A stretch of DNA of 64,000 nucleotides from CAYMZZ01 sp047600605 (GTDB taxonomy: Bacteria > Bacteroidota > Bacteroidia > Chitinophagales > Chitinophagaceae): the NCBI GenBank assembly GCA_047600605.1, contig JASGKK010000002.1, positions 1,178,001 through 1,242,000 of the forward strand, given 5' to 3'. Both the position numbers and the translations under genes were made by a program. Numbering within the stretch: position 1 is the stretch's first letter; each line of letters starts with the position of its first letter. The notes beneath the pieces were generated by a model that saw nothing but the letters and a program-made list of their open reading frames with translations, was not told where the DNA came from and ran no database searches. Of this stretch, positions 41,865-51,817 are shown piece after piece.

Positions 41865-43556
41865 ATGCGAAGAGTCGGACTATTGATCAAAAATGCCAGC
41901 GGTATTGGCCTATTATGCCTGATAGCGGCCTGCGGTAACGGCGATAAACCCGCCACACGCGATCTGGTGCAATCACCGGAGGAGCTGGACCCAAAGACAA
42001 CGGAGAATATCCGGCAATTGCTGACCTATGCCGGCACACATAAACAATTGCCTGACGATTCGGCCCAACTGTTTGACCAGTCGCTGCTCAGCAAAGCATA
42101 TGAGCAACGCGAGTATAAACCCATCTGGGGCAGCCGTGAGGAATGGCAGCCCCTGGCAGATTCTCTTTTTGGATTTTTACAAAAAGCCAAATGGTATGGG
42201 CTTTTTCCCGAAGACTATCATTTTCCGCAATTATCTTCTATCCGCCAGCGTATACTGGCAGACTCCGTGCGAAAAGGCGATCGTACCGATGCCGCGCTTT
42301 GGGCAAGAGCCGATATAATGCTTACGGATGCATTTGTACATGTAATAAAAGACCTGAAACTGGGGCGTCTGCCTCTTGACAGTATATCTGCCCGCAAGGA
42401 TTCCGTACTGCCTGCTGATTTTTACCTGCAGCGTCTCTCAGCGGCACGTGGCAAACAATCCCTTTCACTGGCTTTTTATGGACTGGAACCTGCTCATGAG
42501 GGATACCGGAGGCTAAAGGCAGCGATACCGGCATTTCTGGAAAATGCCAGCGACCGCGTTTATACCGCTGTGCCGGTGCCCAAAGATCCGGGTTTCAAAC
42601 AGGCATTGCAGACCCGTCTGTATGAAGGAGGGTACCTTGATCAGGACAGTGTGGCGGCAGATTCTGCCACATTGGTGAAGGCAGTCAAAAAATTTCAGGA
42701 AGAACATAACATTGCGGTTGATGGCAGAGTAGGTGATGGCACTGTTCGCATATTGAATACAACCGACAAAGACCGCTTTGTAAGTATAGCCATAACCCTT
42801 GACCGGTACAAGCATCTGCCCGATAGTATGCCGGGTCGTTATGTATGGGTCAATATTCCCGGTTACTATATGTTGCTGCATCAGGGCGATTCCATCAATG
42901 TGGAGTCGAAGATCATCTGCGGCAAACCTGCCACCCGTACGCCACTGCTCACAAGTGCGATATCCGAACTGATCACCTATCCGCAATGGACGGTACCGAC
43001 CAGCATCATTGCCAAGGAGATATTGCCGGCCGTAAAACGTGATCCCGGTTACCTGGCCAAAAAAGGGTTTAGCCTGATCAATGGCAAGGGTGATGAAGTG
43101 GACCCCTATGCTGTAGAGTGGAGCAAATACAGCAAAGGCATTCCGTACAAAGTAGTGCAGGGTAGTGGCGATGCCAATGCCCTGGGGATTCTTAAATTCA
43201 ATTTTCCCAATAAATACGCCGTCTACCTGCATGATACCAACCAGCGTTACCTGTTTGCCCAGGCCATGCGCTCACTCAGCCATGGTTGTGTACGGGTTCA
43301 ATCCTGGGAAAAGCTGGCTTACAGTATTATACGGTATGATTATAAGACCAGGGAGGACGGGAAACCTTCGGCTGTGGAAGACTCGCTGAATAGCTGGTTG
43401 AAACGCAAGGAGAAACACCATATTACCGTAAAAAACAGGCTGCCGGTATTCATCCGGTATTTTACCTGTGAGTCGCGAAATAACCGGATCCTCTTCTATG
43501 ATGATATTTATGGAGAAGACCGGATTGCGCGGCGTCAGTATTTTGCCGGAAAATAA
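41865..43556 (+). CDS. L,D-transpeptidase (YcbB/LdtD-like) lipoprotein
   Basis: Cross-links peptidoglycan stem peptides or attaches proteins to them in the periplasm. The N-terminus is a lipoprotein signal (LLCLIAAC). Domains in order: a helical scaffold domain (about 50-230), a peptidoglycan-binding domain (about 245-300, LQTRLYEGGYLDQDS ... KKFQEEHNIAVDGRVGDGT), and the YkuD catalytic domain with His-rich YAVYLHDT and the catalytic SHGCVRVQ (Ser472, His473, Gly474, Cys475). An acidic tail follows. The 563-residue length matches the large YcbB group. Confidence 0.92.
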   Translation: MRRVGLLIKNASGIGLLCLIAACGNGDKPATRDLVQSPEELDPKTTENIRQLLTYAGTHKQLPDDSAQLFDQSLLSKAYEQREYKPIWGSREEWQPLADSLFGFLQKAKWYGLFPEDYHFPQLSSIRQRILADSVRKGDRTDAALWARADIMLTDAFVHVIKDLKLGRLPLDSISARKDSVLPADFYLQRLSAARGKQSLSLAFYGLEPAHEGYRRLKAAIPAFLENASDRVYTAVPVPKDPGFKQALQTRLYEGGYLDQDSVAADSATLVKAVKKFQEEHNIAVDGRVGDGTVRILNTTDKDRFVSIAITLDRYKHLPDSMPGRYVWVNIPGYYMLLHQGDSINVESKIICGKPATRTPLLTSAISELITYPQWTVPTSIIAKEILPAVKRDPGYLAKKGFSLINGKGDEVDPYAVEWSKYSKGIPYKVVQGSGDANALGILKFNFPNKYAVYLHDTNQRYLFAQAMRSLSHGCVRVQSWEKLAYSIIRYDYKTREDGKPSAVEDSLNSWLKRKEKHHITVKNRLPVFIRYFTCESRNNRILFYDDIYGEDRIARRQYFAGK

Positions 43557-43695
43557 AAGACTCCGGAAGGGAAAAAACAAGGAAATAACACAAAATTCTC
43601 CTCTCAAATTGGTGAATATGAGTGGAATAATTTATTTTAGGATATAGGACAGACCAGTTATTTTTGCCTCGTTTATCAAACCAAACTATCTCTTT

Positions 43696-45024
43696 ATGAA
43701 GAAGATCCTAGCCGTTCTTTTGGCCTTGTATCTATTTGTGCCTACCAGCTTCGGGCAGGACGATGAAGTAAGGCCGGCAGCCATTGGCCTTAGCTATGTC
43801 CTGAACGATTTCCGGACAGCTAACCTGATACGGACTACCTCACTCTCTTCTGTTTTAGCGAATAAGCAGTGGACCAAGCCCAAACAAATGAGCCCGGGTA
43901 TCGCTGTGAGCTATTTCAAAGGATTATATAAAAAAGTGGATTTTGCCGGTACAGCCGCATTTTCCTTTTTGCGTTACCCCATGACAGGCAAGAGTTTTTT
44001 TGCTGACCGCCTGCTCGTAGAAACTGACGCTTCCCTTAACCTGAAAATGGTTTCTGAGAAATACTGGGTACAGCCTTACCTGATTGCCGGTATTGGCGCC
44101 AGTATGTATGCCGGTAAATATTTTGGTGCTTTTATACCTACGGGGGTAGGAATGAAAGTCAATTTCTTTGATGATGCACACCTGTTTGTGACATCTCAAT
44201 ACCGTATTCCGGTAACAACGGAAACGACCAATTATCATTTCTTCCACCAGTTTGGTATTGCCGGACGTATTGGTAAGAAAAAAGAACCCGCTCCCCTGAA
44301 ACCCCTGCCTCCGGCTCCGACACCACCTGTTGATACAGATAAGGATGGTATCGTTGACAGCCTGGATAAATGTCCCACCGTGCCCGGTCTGGCAAAATAC
44401 CAGGGTTGCCCTGTTCCTGATACTGATAAAGACGGTATCAATGATGAAGAAGATAAATGCCCCACAGTAGCCGGTCTGGCCCGCTACCAGGGTTGCCCCA
44501 TCCCCGATACTGATAAAGACGGTATCAATGATGAGGAAGATAAATGTCCTACACAGCCTGGTCCTGCCAGCAACAATGGTTGTCCTTTTGTGGATACGGA
44601 TGGTGATGGTATCATTGATCAGGAAGACTGGTGCCCCAACGAAAAAGGTCTGCCCGAAAATCACGGATGCCCCAAACTGGAAGAATACAACTTCAATGCG
44701 AAGAGTGTGCAGTTTGCTACCGGTAGCGCCAAATTGCTGCCTTCAGCGACTAAAGAACTCGACAAGCTGGTAACAATTCTCAATGAGCATGCTAATTTCA
44801 ATATCAGCATCGAAGGACATACGGATAATACCGGTAAGGCCGCATTCAACCAAACACTGTCTGCCAAACGTGCAGAATCAGTGAAAGCATATCTCGTGAA
44901 AAAAGGTATCAGTGCTGAGCGTCTGTCTGCTGCAGGTTTTGGTCAGGATCAGCCGATTGATGACAATAAAACAGTAAAAGGCCGCGCTGCCAACCGCCGC
45001 GTGGAATTTAAGCTGGTTAAATAA
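43696..45024 (+). CDS. OmpA family protein with thrombospondin type 3 repeats
   Basis: A 442-residue outer membrane protein. Signal peptide MKKILAVLLALYLFVPTSFGQ; an N-terminal eight-stranded-type barrel region (about 25-195); a Pro-rich hinge (PLKPLPPAPTPPVDT); four calcium-binding thrombospondin type 3 repeats (about 210-325, DTDKDGINDEEDKCP pattern); and an OmpA/MotB peptidoglycan-binding domain (VQFATGSAKLLPSATKELD, IEGHTDNTG, RAESVKAYL, ANRRVEFKL). The second and third repeats are almost identical at DNA level, suggesting a recent duplication. It anchors the outer membrane to peptidoglycan. Confidence 0.93.
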   Translation: MKKILAVLLALYLFVPTSFGQDDEVRPAAIGLSYVLNDFRTANLIRTTSLSSVLANKQWTKPKQMSPGIAVSYFKGLYKKVDFAGTAAFSFLRYPMTGKSFFADRLLVETDASLNLKMVSEKYWVQPYLIAGIGASMYAGKYFGAFIPTGVGMKVNFFDDAHLFVTSQYRIPVTTETTNYHFFHQFGIAGRIGKKKEPAPLKPLPPAPTPPVDTDKDGIVDSLDKCPTVPGLAKYQGCPVPDTDKDGINDEEDKCPTVAGLARYQGCPIPDTDKDGINDEEDKCPTQPGPASNNGCPFVDTDGDGIIDQEDWCPNEKGLPENHGCPKLEEYNFNAKSVQFATGSAKLLPSATKELDKLVTILNEHANFNISIEGHTDNTGKAAFNQTLSAKRAESVKAYLVKKGISAERLSAAGFGQDQPIDDNKTVKGRAANRRVEFKLVK

Positions 45025-45042
45025 TTTTCTATACCTGTTTTG

Positions 45043-45078
45043 CAAACCCCTTCCACTCCGGAAGGGGTTTGTTGTTTT
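45043..45078 (+). terminator. Rho-independent terminator after the OmpA-like gene
   Basis: CAAACCCCTTCC-ACTCC-GGAAGGGGTTTG, a perfect 12-bp stem, followed by TTGTTTTAT. Confidence 0.9.
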
Positions 45079-45437
45079 ATATGACTTTGCTTACGGATAG
45101 GTGGATTCACCCATTGCCGGTATTGGGTTTTCTGAAGGGAGCAGAAAGAGTTTAGAAAAATGTATAAAAAATAAGAGTTAACTACTATGAATAAATAGTG
45201 GTTATATGACAGTGCGTAGGTATATAGTACTAATTTTTAAAGTTTTTATTTGCAAACACTTACATCTGGTTTTTCGTATCTATGTTTACTCCCGCAACAA
45301 GCCATTATTTCACAAAATCCAATATTCATGAGTAGCGACACCCACACGCGCTGTATGCGAAGTGCCTGATCTGCCCGATCCACCCATTCGCGGCTTTAAA
45401 TTTTCACTCCACCATACATATTGATAAAATCAATCCA
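45079..45437. other. Intergenic region upstream of the giant T9SS gene
   Basis: About 360 bases without a supported gene. The first half is AT-rich; there is a TTTG at 45249-45252 and a TATGTTTA at 45281-45288, but their spacing of 28 bases does not fit the promoter consensus. A 13-codon frame at 45328 lacks support. I see no riboswitch or repeat. Confidence 0.3.
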
Positions 45438-48400
45438 ATGAAACCCATCATCCGAACCATGCTGTGGCTGGTAATGACCAGTTGTGGCATCACCCAAGTA
45501 CATGCACAGTTAAGTGACCTGCATTATCTGCCACCGTTGAAACAGCGTAGTGCTGCTTTCGTAGATCAGATGATTTATCTGTCAACTCCCGAAACCACCA
45601 CCTTTAACGTTTATGTGTATAAGGGTACGAGCACTACTCCAATTGCAACTATCCCGCTGTCCAAAACAGTAGAAGGTTCTTACAATCCTGGAACCGGTGA
45701 CAACAACGTTACACTGCTTACAGATGCCAATACAGGTATTGTACAAAGCAACTCCGGATTACGTTTTGAATCCGCTGCCGGTCAAAAGTTTTATGTAAAC
45801 TGGCGGGGTAAATCTGCCAACCAGGCCTCATCGCTTACTTCAAAAGGAAGGGCAGCCCTGGGTACTGCATTTAAATGGGTAGGAGCTCCCAACAAGGGGA
45901 CTAACGTAACCATACTTTCAAATGCAGTAGGAGTAATGGCTACCGAAGATAATACCGTTGTCACCATTTTTGGGTATAATCCCAACTGTACATTCCGCAG
46001 CGGTGCCACCGAAGTGGGTATTACAGATGATGTAGTGACCTTTACGCTTAATAAAGGACAGACCTATGTGCTGGAAGCCCCGCTTAACAGTACAAATAAT
46101 TACCAGCGTGATGGCTGGATCGGTGCAAGTATTAATTCTACAAAACCTATTGCGGTAAGTTTCGGACAAATGCATTACCAGCCAGGCAATTTTGGTAGCC
46201 AGGACTGTGCGATTGACCAGATCATTCCGGAAAATACGCTGGGTAAAGAATATATTTTCGTGCGTGGCAATGGTGTGAATGACCTGGAGTTTCCGGTGAT
46301 CATCGCTACCCAAAACGACACAAAGATCTATGTGAATGGCAGCTCAAGTCCTATTGCCACCATCAACAATGGTGATTACTATGCTATTCCTTCAACCTAT
46401 TATTCGCAGGTTTATACTACCACCTCGGTGCCCGGCGCCAATATGTATGTGCGTACTTCCAAAGAAGCGTATGCCATACAATCCCTGGGAGGCGCTGCCA
46501 GCGATGCCACACCGGATATCAACTTTATTGCACCGGTCAACTGTCTGCTGGCAAACAAGGTTGACTATATTCCTAATATTGCCAATATCGCCGGCCTTAC
46601 TATTTCGGGCGGTATCACTATTATTGCTTCCGCTGCTATTGCCGATGAGAATATTACAGTGACCTATGGCAGTACTACTTTGCCCACCAGTACACTTACT
46701 GCGGCGAAGCGTACCCTTGCCGGGACCTCTGAATGGAAAACCTATTATCTCTCAGGCCTTAGTGGCAATGTGTCGGTATCAGCCAACGGGCCTATTGCCG
46801 TAGGATATTTTGGTTTTTCTGGTGTGGCCGGTGTGTCTGGCTACTTCTCCGGATTTGAAACTATCCCCACTATTGAAGTACAGCGCATTGGTGATGGTTG
46901 TCTGCCGAGTACCATCCTGACCGCCACACCTGGCTTTACTGCCTATACCTGGTACAGGGATGGGGTTGTAGTACCTGGCGTGAAAAGCAACAGCTACACA
47001 CCTGATGTAGCCGGTAAGTTTACGGTAACAGTAACCAATGGAAGCTGTTCCTATACTTCCGCCAATCAATATATTTATGACTGCCGTCCGGAAATCATTG
47101 TAAATACCACAGCCGATAAGAATGGTATTCTTTCCGGTGAAACGGTGAACTTCCAGGTATCTGTTCGCTTTCTGAGCGATGTGGATGTAAGCAACCTGGT
47201 ATTAACCAACCTGGTGCCTTCCAATGTAACGGTTACCGGTACTTCTGCTACCTATGGTACTGTGAGCAACACTGGTTCTACCTACACGTGGAATATTGGT
47301 ACGATGCGTAATGGAGAAGAGCACCTGCTGAATATAACTGCTGTGGGTAAAACAGTCGCTACTCCCACACCAGGCACCCTTACTGTTAGCAAAACCCAGA
47401 CATTTGCCCTGGGTACAGAGGATAATAAAGTACCGGATGATTTTTCGGAAACAGTTACGGTATACAGTGCGCTGGCAAGCGAACCGGCGGCTCACCCCAC
47501 AGGTTTATACTTTACCAATACAGGATCGGCACATCCTTACAACAACGTGCTGAACTTTACAGCATCAGCTTCTGCCGATGGATACCTGGTAGTACGCAAG
47601 ACCGGATCAGAACCTACTTTTGTACCGGTAGATGGAACAAGCTATACCGCAGGTACCAATAGCGGAAATGAAATTGTGTATGTAGGCAGCCTCACCTCCG
47701 TGACAGATATGTTTGCTGCACACTCTACCGATTATCATTATGCGATTTATCCGTACAAAGGTGGTGGAGCTGCGACCAATTATCTGACCACTAACCCGGT
47801 AAAAGCCGTAATCAATAACCGCCTCAGCGATAATTTTGCTATGGTGACCTCTACCAAAAGTTCATCAGCCGGACTGGCCGACGAAGGAGTGAACGTAACT
47901 TTTGTAGACGGCGTGATAAGCGGTGGTACTACTATCACTGCAGAGAAATTCAAGGATGTACGCCCTGCTAATTTTACCCGTGGTCTGCCATCGGGATTGC
48001 AGTCGGTGAAGAAATTGTATTATACTGTAACCTCCTCTGCCGCCAATCCCGGCAACTATGTGATCGTACTCGATTTCTCTGAATTGAATATGACACAGGC
48101 CGAATGGGATGCAGCCCGCGTGCTGAAACGCAGCAATTCCAGTGCCGCCTGGGAAGAAATTACCAGCAAGGTGATCAGCCGTAAAACAGATGGTCTGCTG
48201 GGTAAACTGGTGATCACCGGTCTGAGCAGCTTCTCAGAGTTTGCTATTGGCTCAACAGAATCAACCCTGCCTGTAACCTGGCTCGACTTTACGGCCAAAT
48301 TGCAGGCTGGCGTAGTAGCACTGGAATGGAAAACAGCCAGTGAGCAAAACACAAAAGATTTTGTGATACAGCATAGTGCCAATGGTATTGACTGGAGCGA

Positions 48401-48785
48401 AGCAGGTACTGTTGCTGCTGCCGGCAATAGCACTAATATTCGCGCATACCGGTTTGTACACAGTACGCCGGTAGCAGGTGCCAATTATTATCGCCTGTTG
48501 CAGCGCGACATGGACGGCAAATCCAGCTATAGCGTAGTCAAAATGCTGAATATTTCAGGAAGCGGAGCAAGACCGGTGATATTGGGCAATCCTGTTGAAA
48601 ATGGTTTGCTGGAACTGAGTATCGGCGAGAATGCCCGCGTATCGCTGAAAAGTATGGATGGCCGTACCCTTTATGTCAAACAACTGAATAAAGGAAAACA
48701 CCAGATCAATGTACAGCACTTATCAACCGGCACTTATGTATTGCAGGTAAACCAGGAAGTAATGAAAGTGATGATAAAAAAATAG
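45438..48785 (+). CDS. Giant IgGFc-binding-like protein with T9SS sorting domain
   Basis: An 1115-residue secreted surface protein. The signal peptide is MKPIIRTMLWLVMTSCGITQVHAQ. The N-terminal ~370 residues resemble the IgGFc-binding N-terminal domain (VVTIFGYNPNCTFRSG, LNKGQTYVLEAPLN, IDQIIPENTLGKEYIFVRG), then an Ig-like segment (YTWYRDGVVVPGVKSNSY) and a DUF11-type repeat (ETVNFQVSVRFLSDVDVSNL). Two further beta domains, one ending in FKDVRPANFTRGLPSG, lead to a C-terminal domain with the type IX sorting features (LPVTWLDFTAKLQAGVVALEW ... ISTG-like LSTGTYVLQVNQEVMKVMIKK). Likely cell-surface adhesion; ligand unknown. Confidence 0.78.
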   Translation: MKPIIRTMLWLVMTSCGITQVHAQLSDLHYLPPLKQRSAAFVDQMIYLSTPETTTFNVYVYKGTSTTPIATIPLSKTVEGSYNPGTGDNNVTLLTDANTGIVQSNSGLRFESAAGQKFYVNWRGKSANQASSLTSKGRAALGTAFKWVGAPNKGTNVTILSNAVGVMATEDNTVVTIFGYNPNCTFRSGATEVGITDDVVTFTLNKGQTYVLEAPLNSTNNYQRDGWIGASINSTKPIAVSFGQMHYQPGNFGSQDCAIDQIIPENTLGKEYIFVRGNGVNDLEFPVIIATQNDTKIYVNGSSSPIATINNGDYYAIPSTYYSQVYTTTSVPGANMYVRTSKEAYAIQSLGGAASDATPDINFIAPVNCLLANKVDYIPNIANIAGLTISGGITIIASAAIADENITVTYGSTTLPTSTLTAAKRTLAGTSEWKTYYLSGLSGNVSVSANGPIAVGYFGFSGVAGVSGYFSGFETIPTIEVQRIGDGCLPSTILTATPGFTAYTWYRDGVVVPGVKSNSYTPDVAGKFTVTVTNGSCSYTSANQYIYDCRPEIIVNTTADKNGILSGETVNFQVSVRFLSDVDVSNLVLTNLVPSNVTVTGTSATYGTVSNTGSTYTWNIGTMRNGEEHLLNITAVGKTVATPTPGTLTVSKTQTFALGTEDNKVPDDFSETVTVYSALASEPAAHPTGLYFTNTGSAHPYNNVLNFTASASADGYLVVRKTGSEPTFVPVDGTSYTAGTNSGNEIVYVGSLTSVTDMFAAHSTDYHYAIYPYKGGGAATNYLTTNPVKAVINNRLSDNFAMVTSTKSSSAGLADEGVNVTFVDGVISGGTTITAEKFKDVRPANFTRGLPSGLQSVKKLYYTVTSSAANPGNYVIVLDFSELNMTQAEWDAARVLKRSNSSAAWEEITSKVISRKTDGLLGKLVITGLSSFSEFAIGSTESTLPVTWLDFTAKLQAGVVALEWKTASEQNTKDFVIQHSANGIDWSEAGTVAAAGNSTNIRAYRFVHSTPVAGANYYRLLQRDMDGKSSYSVVKMLNISGSGARPVILGNPVENGLLELSIGENARVSLKSMDGRTLYVKQLNKGKHQINVQHLSTGTYVLQVNQEVMKVMIKK

Positions 48786-48820
48786 CCGGTCTATTGATCA
48801 TTTAACCAGCATGAATTTTC

Positions 48821-48856
48821 AACCGGGATCACTTACTGTGATCCCGGTTTTTTATT
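48821..48856 (+). terminator. Rho-independent terminator
   Basis: AACCGGGATCAC-TTACT-GTGATCCCGGTT, a perfect 12-bp stem, followed by TTTTATTTAT. Confidence 0.92.
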
Positions 48857-48969
48857 TATAGCGGCAGCATGCCTGTGCGGCTACAGGGGGTATAAGCAAA
48901 TAAACGCAGCCATATGATCATGAAACGGCGTATTTTTAATAGTCAATACCTGCAATAACAAAACTGATA

Positions 48970-49953
48970 ATGATGCGCCTGTTTGTTTATCTGCCGTTTT
49001 TCATTTTATCGATCGCCTGCAATAACAAGGAGAAAAACGACAAACCTGTCGGCACCGATCCTTATCCCACACTGGAGGCACAGCGGGCAGCTTTGGCCAG
49101 CAAGCCTTATGCTACACCTGTGCGGCTGATAGATAGCCTGCAACTGATCAATGACCTGAAATACCTGTCATCGGCAGCTTGCGAAGGACGAAAACCCGGT
49201 ACAGCCGGCCACGCACTGGCCAGGGCCCGTATACTGGAGCGGCTAAAGGCAACTGCTGTCGACAGTCTGGGCGGATCATTGATTCAATCTTTCAGTAATA
49301 GCAGTATCAATGGCAGTACAGAAGGGTTGAATGTGATTGGCTGGGTAAAAGGCACTACCAATCCCGGCAAGTACCTGGTGGTGACGGCTCATTACGATCA
49401 TCTCGGTAAAGAAGGCAGTACCATCTATTATGGCGCTGATGATAATGCCAGCGGAGTAGCCTGCCTGCTGGCGCTGGCTGAGTATTATAAAGCACACCCG
49501 CTTTCCTATTCAATTGTATTTGCCGCACTCGACAGGGAAGAGGTAGGTTTTCAGGGAGCATATGCTGCTGTAGACTGGCTGCAGGCTCAGTTGGGCAATC
49601 AGGCGCTTGTATTTAACCTGAATATGGATATGATCGCACGGAGCGATAAAGGTGAAATATTTGTGTCTGGCGTCAAACATTTTCCCGATTATGCCTACGT
49701 GGTCAATGATGTGCAGCCCTATACCAATGTAAAGGTTTTAATGGGGCATGATGGAGGCTCGCCGGGTGATGACTGGACGCAGCAGAGTGATCATGCCGCT
49801 TTTTTTGCAAAACAGATTCCTTTCCTGTACGTGGGGGTGGAAGATCATCCGGACTATCATAAACCTACCGATACATTTGAGCGGGTGAATCCTTCGGCTT
49901 ATCTCGAAAACTGTAATATGATCCTGCAAATGATAAAAGCGCTTCGCCTGTAA
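48970..49953 (+). CDS. M28-family zinc aminopeptidase lipoprotein
   Basis: A 327-residue lipoprotein with signal peptide MMRLFVYLPFFILSIAC (lipobox IAC). The peptidase domain shows the two-zinc M28 ligands in order: TAHYDHLGKEG, YGADDNASGVACLLALAEY, DREEVGFQGAYAAVDW, FNLNMDMIARS and SDHAAFFAKQIPFLYVG with a final HPDYHKPTDT. Probably trims peptides in the periplasm or at the outer membrane. The start at ATG 48970 may equally be ATG 48973. Confidence 0.92.
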   Translation: MMRLFVYLPFFILSIACNNKEKNDKPVGTDPYPTLEAQRAALASKPYATPVRLIDSLQLINDLKYLSSAACEGRKPGTAGHALARARILERLKATAVDSLGGSLIQSFSNSSINGSTEGLNVIGWVKGTTNPGKYLVVTAHYDHLGKEGSTIYYGADDNASGVACLLALAEYYKAHPLSYSIVFAALDREEVGFQGAYAAVDWLQAQLGNQALVFNLNMDMIARSDKGEIFVSGVKHFPDYAYVVNDVQPYTNVKVLMGHDGGSPGDDWTQQSDHAAFFAKQIPFLYVGVEDHPDYHKPTDTFERVNPSAYLENCNMILQMIKALRL

Positions 49954-49967
49954 AGGGAAGCGCTTTT
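49935..49967. terminator. Bidirectional terminator overlapping the M28 gene end
   Basis: AAAAGCGCTTC-(11 bases)-GAAGCGCTTTT, an 11-bp perfect stem flanked by T-runs on both strands. The left arm lies inside the last codons of the peptidase gene. It also serves the convergent oxidoreductase gene. Confidence 0.8.
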
Positions 49968-49993
49968 GTTATCAGCGTAACTATTTGTTGTGG

Positions 49994-51139
49994 TTAAATT
50001 TTTACCCAGGCCTGTTTGCGTGTGCTTTCGAGTATGCGCTCGCAAATGAGCAGTTCGCGGTAGCCATCGGCAAAGCTGGGGTAGCTGGGGTTTTCGGGCT
50101 GGCGACCGGCTGCCACGGCCTGATACACTTCTTTGAAAAGTTGTTTGGACGTATCGGGGAAACCTTCGTTATGTCCACCCGGAAAACTCATGATAGCACG
50201 CGCTTCGGGATAGGCGAGGGCAGGGTCACGCAGGAGCGATTCATTGTAGCCATCGCGGTTGCCGATCCAGAGTTCATTAGGCGCTTCTGAGTTCCAGGCA
50301 AAGGTTTTTTTGGAACCGGAAATTTCGAGGCGAAGTTGATTCTTGCGGCCGGCAGATACCTGCGATACAGTGATGCTGCCGCGGTTGCCATTATCGAAGC
50401 GAAGCAATACGTTGGCATGGTCTTCTGTAGTAATAGCTACATCTGCATAATCTTCGGGCTGCAGCATTTTACCTGAGTAGGTTTCTACTGCTTTGAGCGG
50501 TTTCTTTCTTGTTTTATGAATGGTATTGAAATCGGCCATTACCTCGGTAGTACGAAGGCCGGTAATATATTCGATGATATCCATCAGGTGAGAACCGATA
50601 TCGGCAATAGCGCGTGAGTCGCCGGATTTGTCGGGTTCAAGACGCCAGTTGTAATCCGTGGCATAAAAAAGCCAGTCCTGCAGGTAAGAACCGAGTATGG
50701 AATATATTTCACCCAGATCTCCTTTTTCGCGCATGGTCTTCATTTGCCTGACCAGCGGATAGTAACGCAGGTTGAAATGCACGGCATTAACAAGGCCGGT
50801 TTGTTTGGCGAGGGTTACCAATTCCTCTGCTTCCTTCAGGTCTTTGGCCAGTGGCTTTTCACATACCACATGTTTGCCGGCCAGCAGGGCAGCTTTTGAT
50901 TGGGGGTAATGCAGAAAATTGGGCGTACAGATATGTACTGCAGCAATATCGGGCATTGCCAGCAACTCATCGAATGTGCAGGCTCGCTCAATACCCAACT
51001 GGGCCGCTTTTTGCTGCGCCAGTTCGGCAGTGGCTTCACAAAGTGCGGTTACTTCAACATCAGGCAGACGTCGCAGTGCTTCAATGTGAGCAGGACCGAT
51101 GAAGCCGGTACCTACTACACCAACTTTGATTTTGGACAT
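49994..51139 (-). CDS. Gfo/Idh/MocA family oxidoreductase
   Basis: A 381-residue NAD(P)-dependent sugar dehydrogenase-like enzyme. The Rossmann motif is VGVVGTGFIGPAHIEALRRL, followed by AVHICTPNFLHYPQSKAALLAGKHVVCEKPLAKDLKEA with the catalytic-site EKPLA lysine. The C-terminal domain has the conserved HLMDIIEYITGL and HNEGFPDTSKQLFKEVYQ segments. The substrate is not known; relatives oxidise inositol, glucose-fructose or sugar derivatives. It stands alone between convergent and co-directional neighbours. Confidence 0.9.
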   Translation of the reverse strand: MSKIKVGVVGTGFIGPAHIEALRRLPDVEVTALCEATAELAQQKAAQLGIERACTFDELLAMPDIAAVHICTPNFLHYPQSKAALLAGKHVVCEKPLAKDLKEAEELVTLAKQTGLVNAVHFNLRYYPLVRQMKTMREKGDLGEIYSILGSYLQDWLFYATDYNWRLEPDKSGDSRAIADIGSHLMDIIEYITGLRTTEVMADFNTIHKTRKKPLKAVETYSGKMLQPEDYADVAITTEDHANVLLRFDNGNRGSITVSQVSAGRKNQLRLEISGSKKTFAWNSEAPNELWIGNRDGYNESLLRDPALAYPEARAIMSFPGGHNEGFPDTSKQLFKEVYQAVAAGRQPENPSYPSFADGYRELLICERILESTRKQAWVKI

Positions 51140-51184
51140 GGTCAGAAAAATGAAAAGGTGTGAATAATCTTGTTGGAATATACA

Positions 51185-51212
51185 ACAGCCAGTAGCGGGA
51201 GCTACTGGCTGT
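51185..51212 (-). terminator. Hairpin at the end of the RRM-protein gene
   Basis: ACAGCCAGTAGC-GGGA-GCTACTGGCTGT, a perfect 12-bp stem 17 bases after the stop codon on the minus strand. The T-run is poor (TTGTATATT), so it may end transcription weakly. Confidence 0.6.
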
Positions 51213-51228
51213 ATGATAAAGCATGTTA

Positions 51229-51660
51229 TTATTTATTATACCGGTCGGGGCGATAACCACCACTATTGCCGCCGCTACCTCCGCCGCGATATCCACCACC
51301 TCCGCCGGAGCCACCACGATAGCCACCTCCGCCGCCACCGCCACGGTATCCACCGCCTCCGCTACCTCCGCTACCGCCGCCGCGATATCCACCACCTCCG
51401 CCGCCAGTGTTGCCACCCGGACGATCATCGGCTGCTTTTACAACCAGTGGTTTTTTTCCCAGTGAAATATCGTTGAGGTTTTCAATAGCGTCTCTTGCTT
51501 CAGCTTCATTTTCCATCTCTACAAAACCAAAACCTTTACTCTTTCCGGTTTCCCGGTCAATGGCTACTTTGGCGGATATAATAGTGCCGAATTTCTCGAA
51601 AATCTCAGTCAGTTCTGCATCATCCAGATCATATGGCAGACCGGCAACAAATATTTTCAT
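51229..51660 (-). CDS. RRM RNA-binding protein with glycine-rich tail
   Basis: A 143-residue protein. Residues 1-80 are one RNA recognition motif with RNP2 IFVAGLPY and RNP1 KGFGFVEM, like eukaryotic and cyanobacterial glycine-rich RNA-binding proteins. The rest is a low-complexity tail of Gly with regularly spaced Arg, Tyr and Ser (YRGGG units). Probably an RNA chaperone, possibly cold-induced; that role is known for family members, not shown here. The tail codons are highly repetitive. Confidence 0.9.
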   Translation of the reverse strand: MKIFVAGLPYDLDDAELTEIFEKFGTIISAKVAIDRETGKSKGFGFVEMENEAEARDAIENLNDISLGKKPLVVKAADDRPGGNTGGGGGGYRGGGSGGSGGGGYRGGGGGGGYRGGSGGGGGYRGGGSGGNSGGYRPDRYNK

Positions 51661-51817
51661 TTCAGTTTTTTTGTAAATGTAGCAACTAAATTGCCAATCT
51701 TTTCAAATCAGTTCAAATTACATAATGGATCATTTTGTGCGTATTTACTGACGCTGAACCAGCCGTTTTCACGTATCTTTAAATAGGCAGATTTCCCTAC
51801 CAAAATTAGTTCAGCTC

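Noticed and set aside
45328..45369. Short leader-peptide-like frame before the giant T9SS gene
   Set aside because: No enriched amino acid, no hairpin or terminator between it and the gene.
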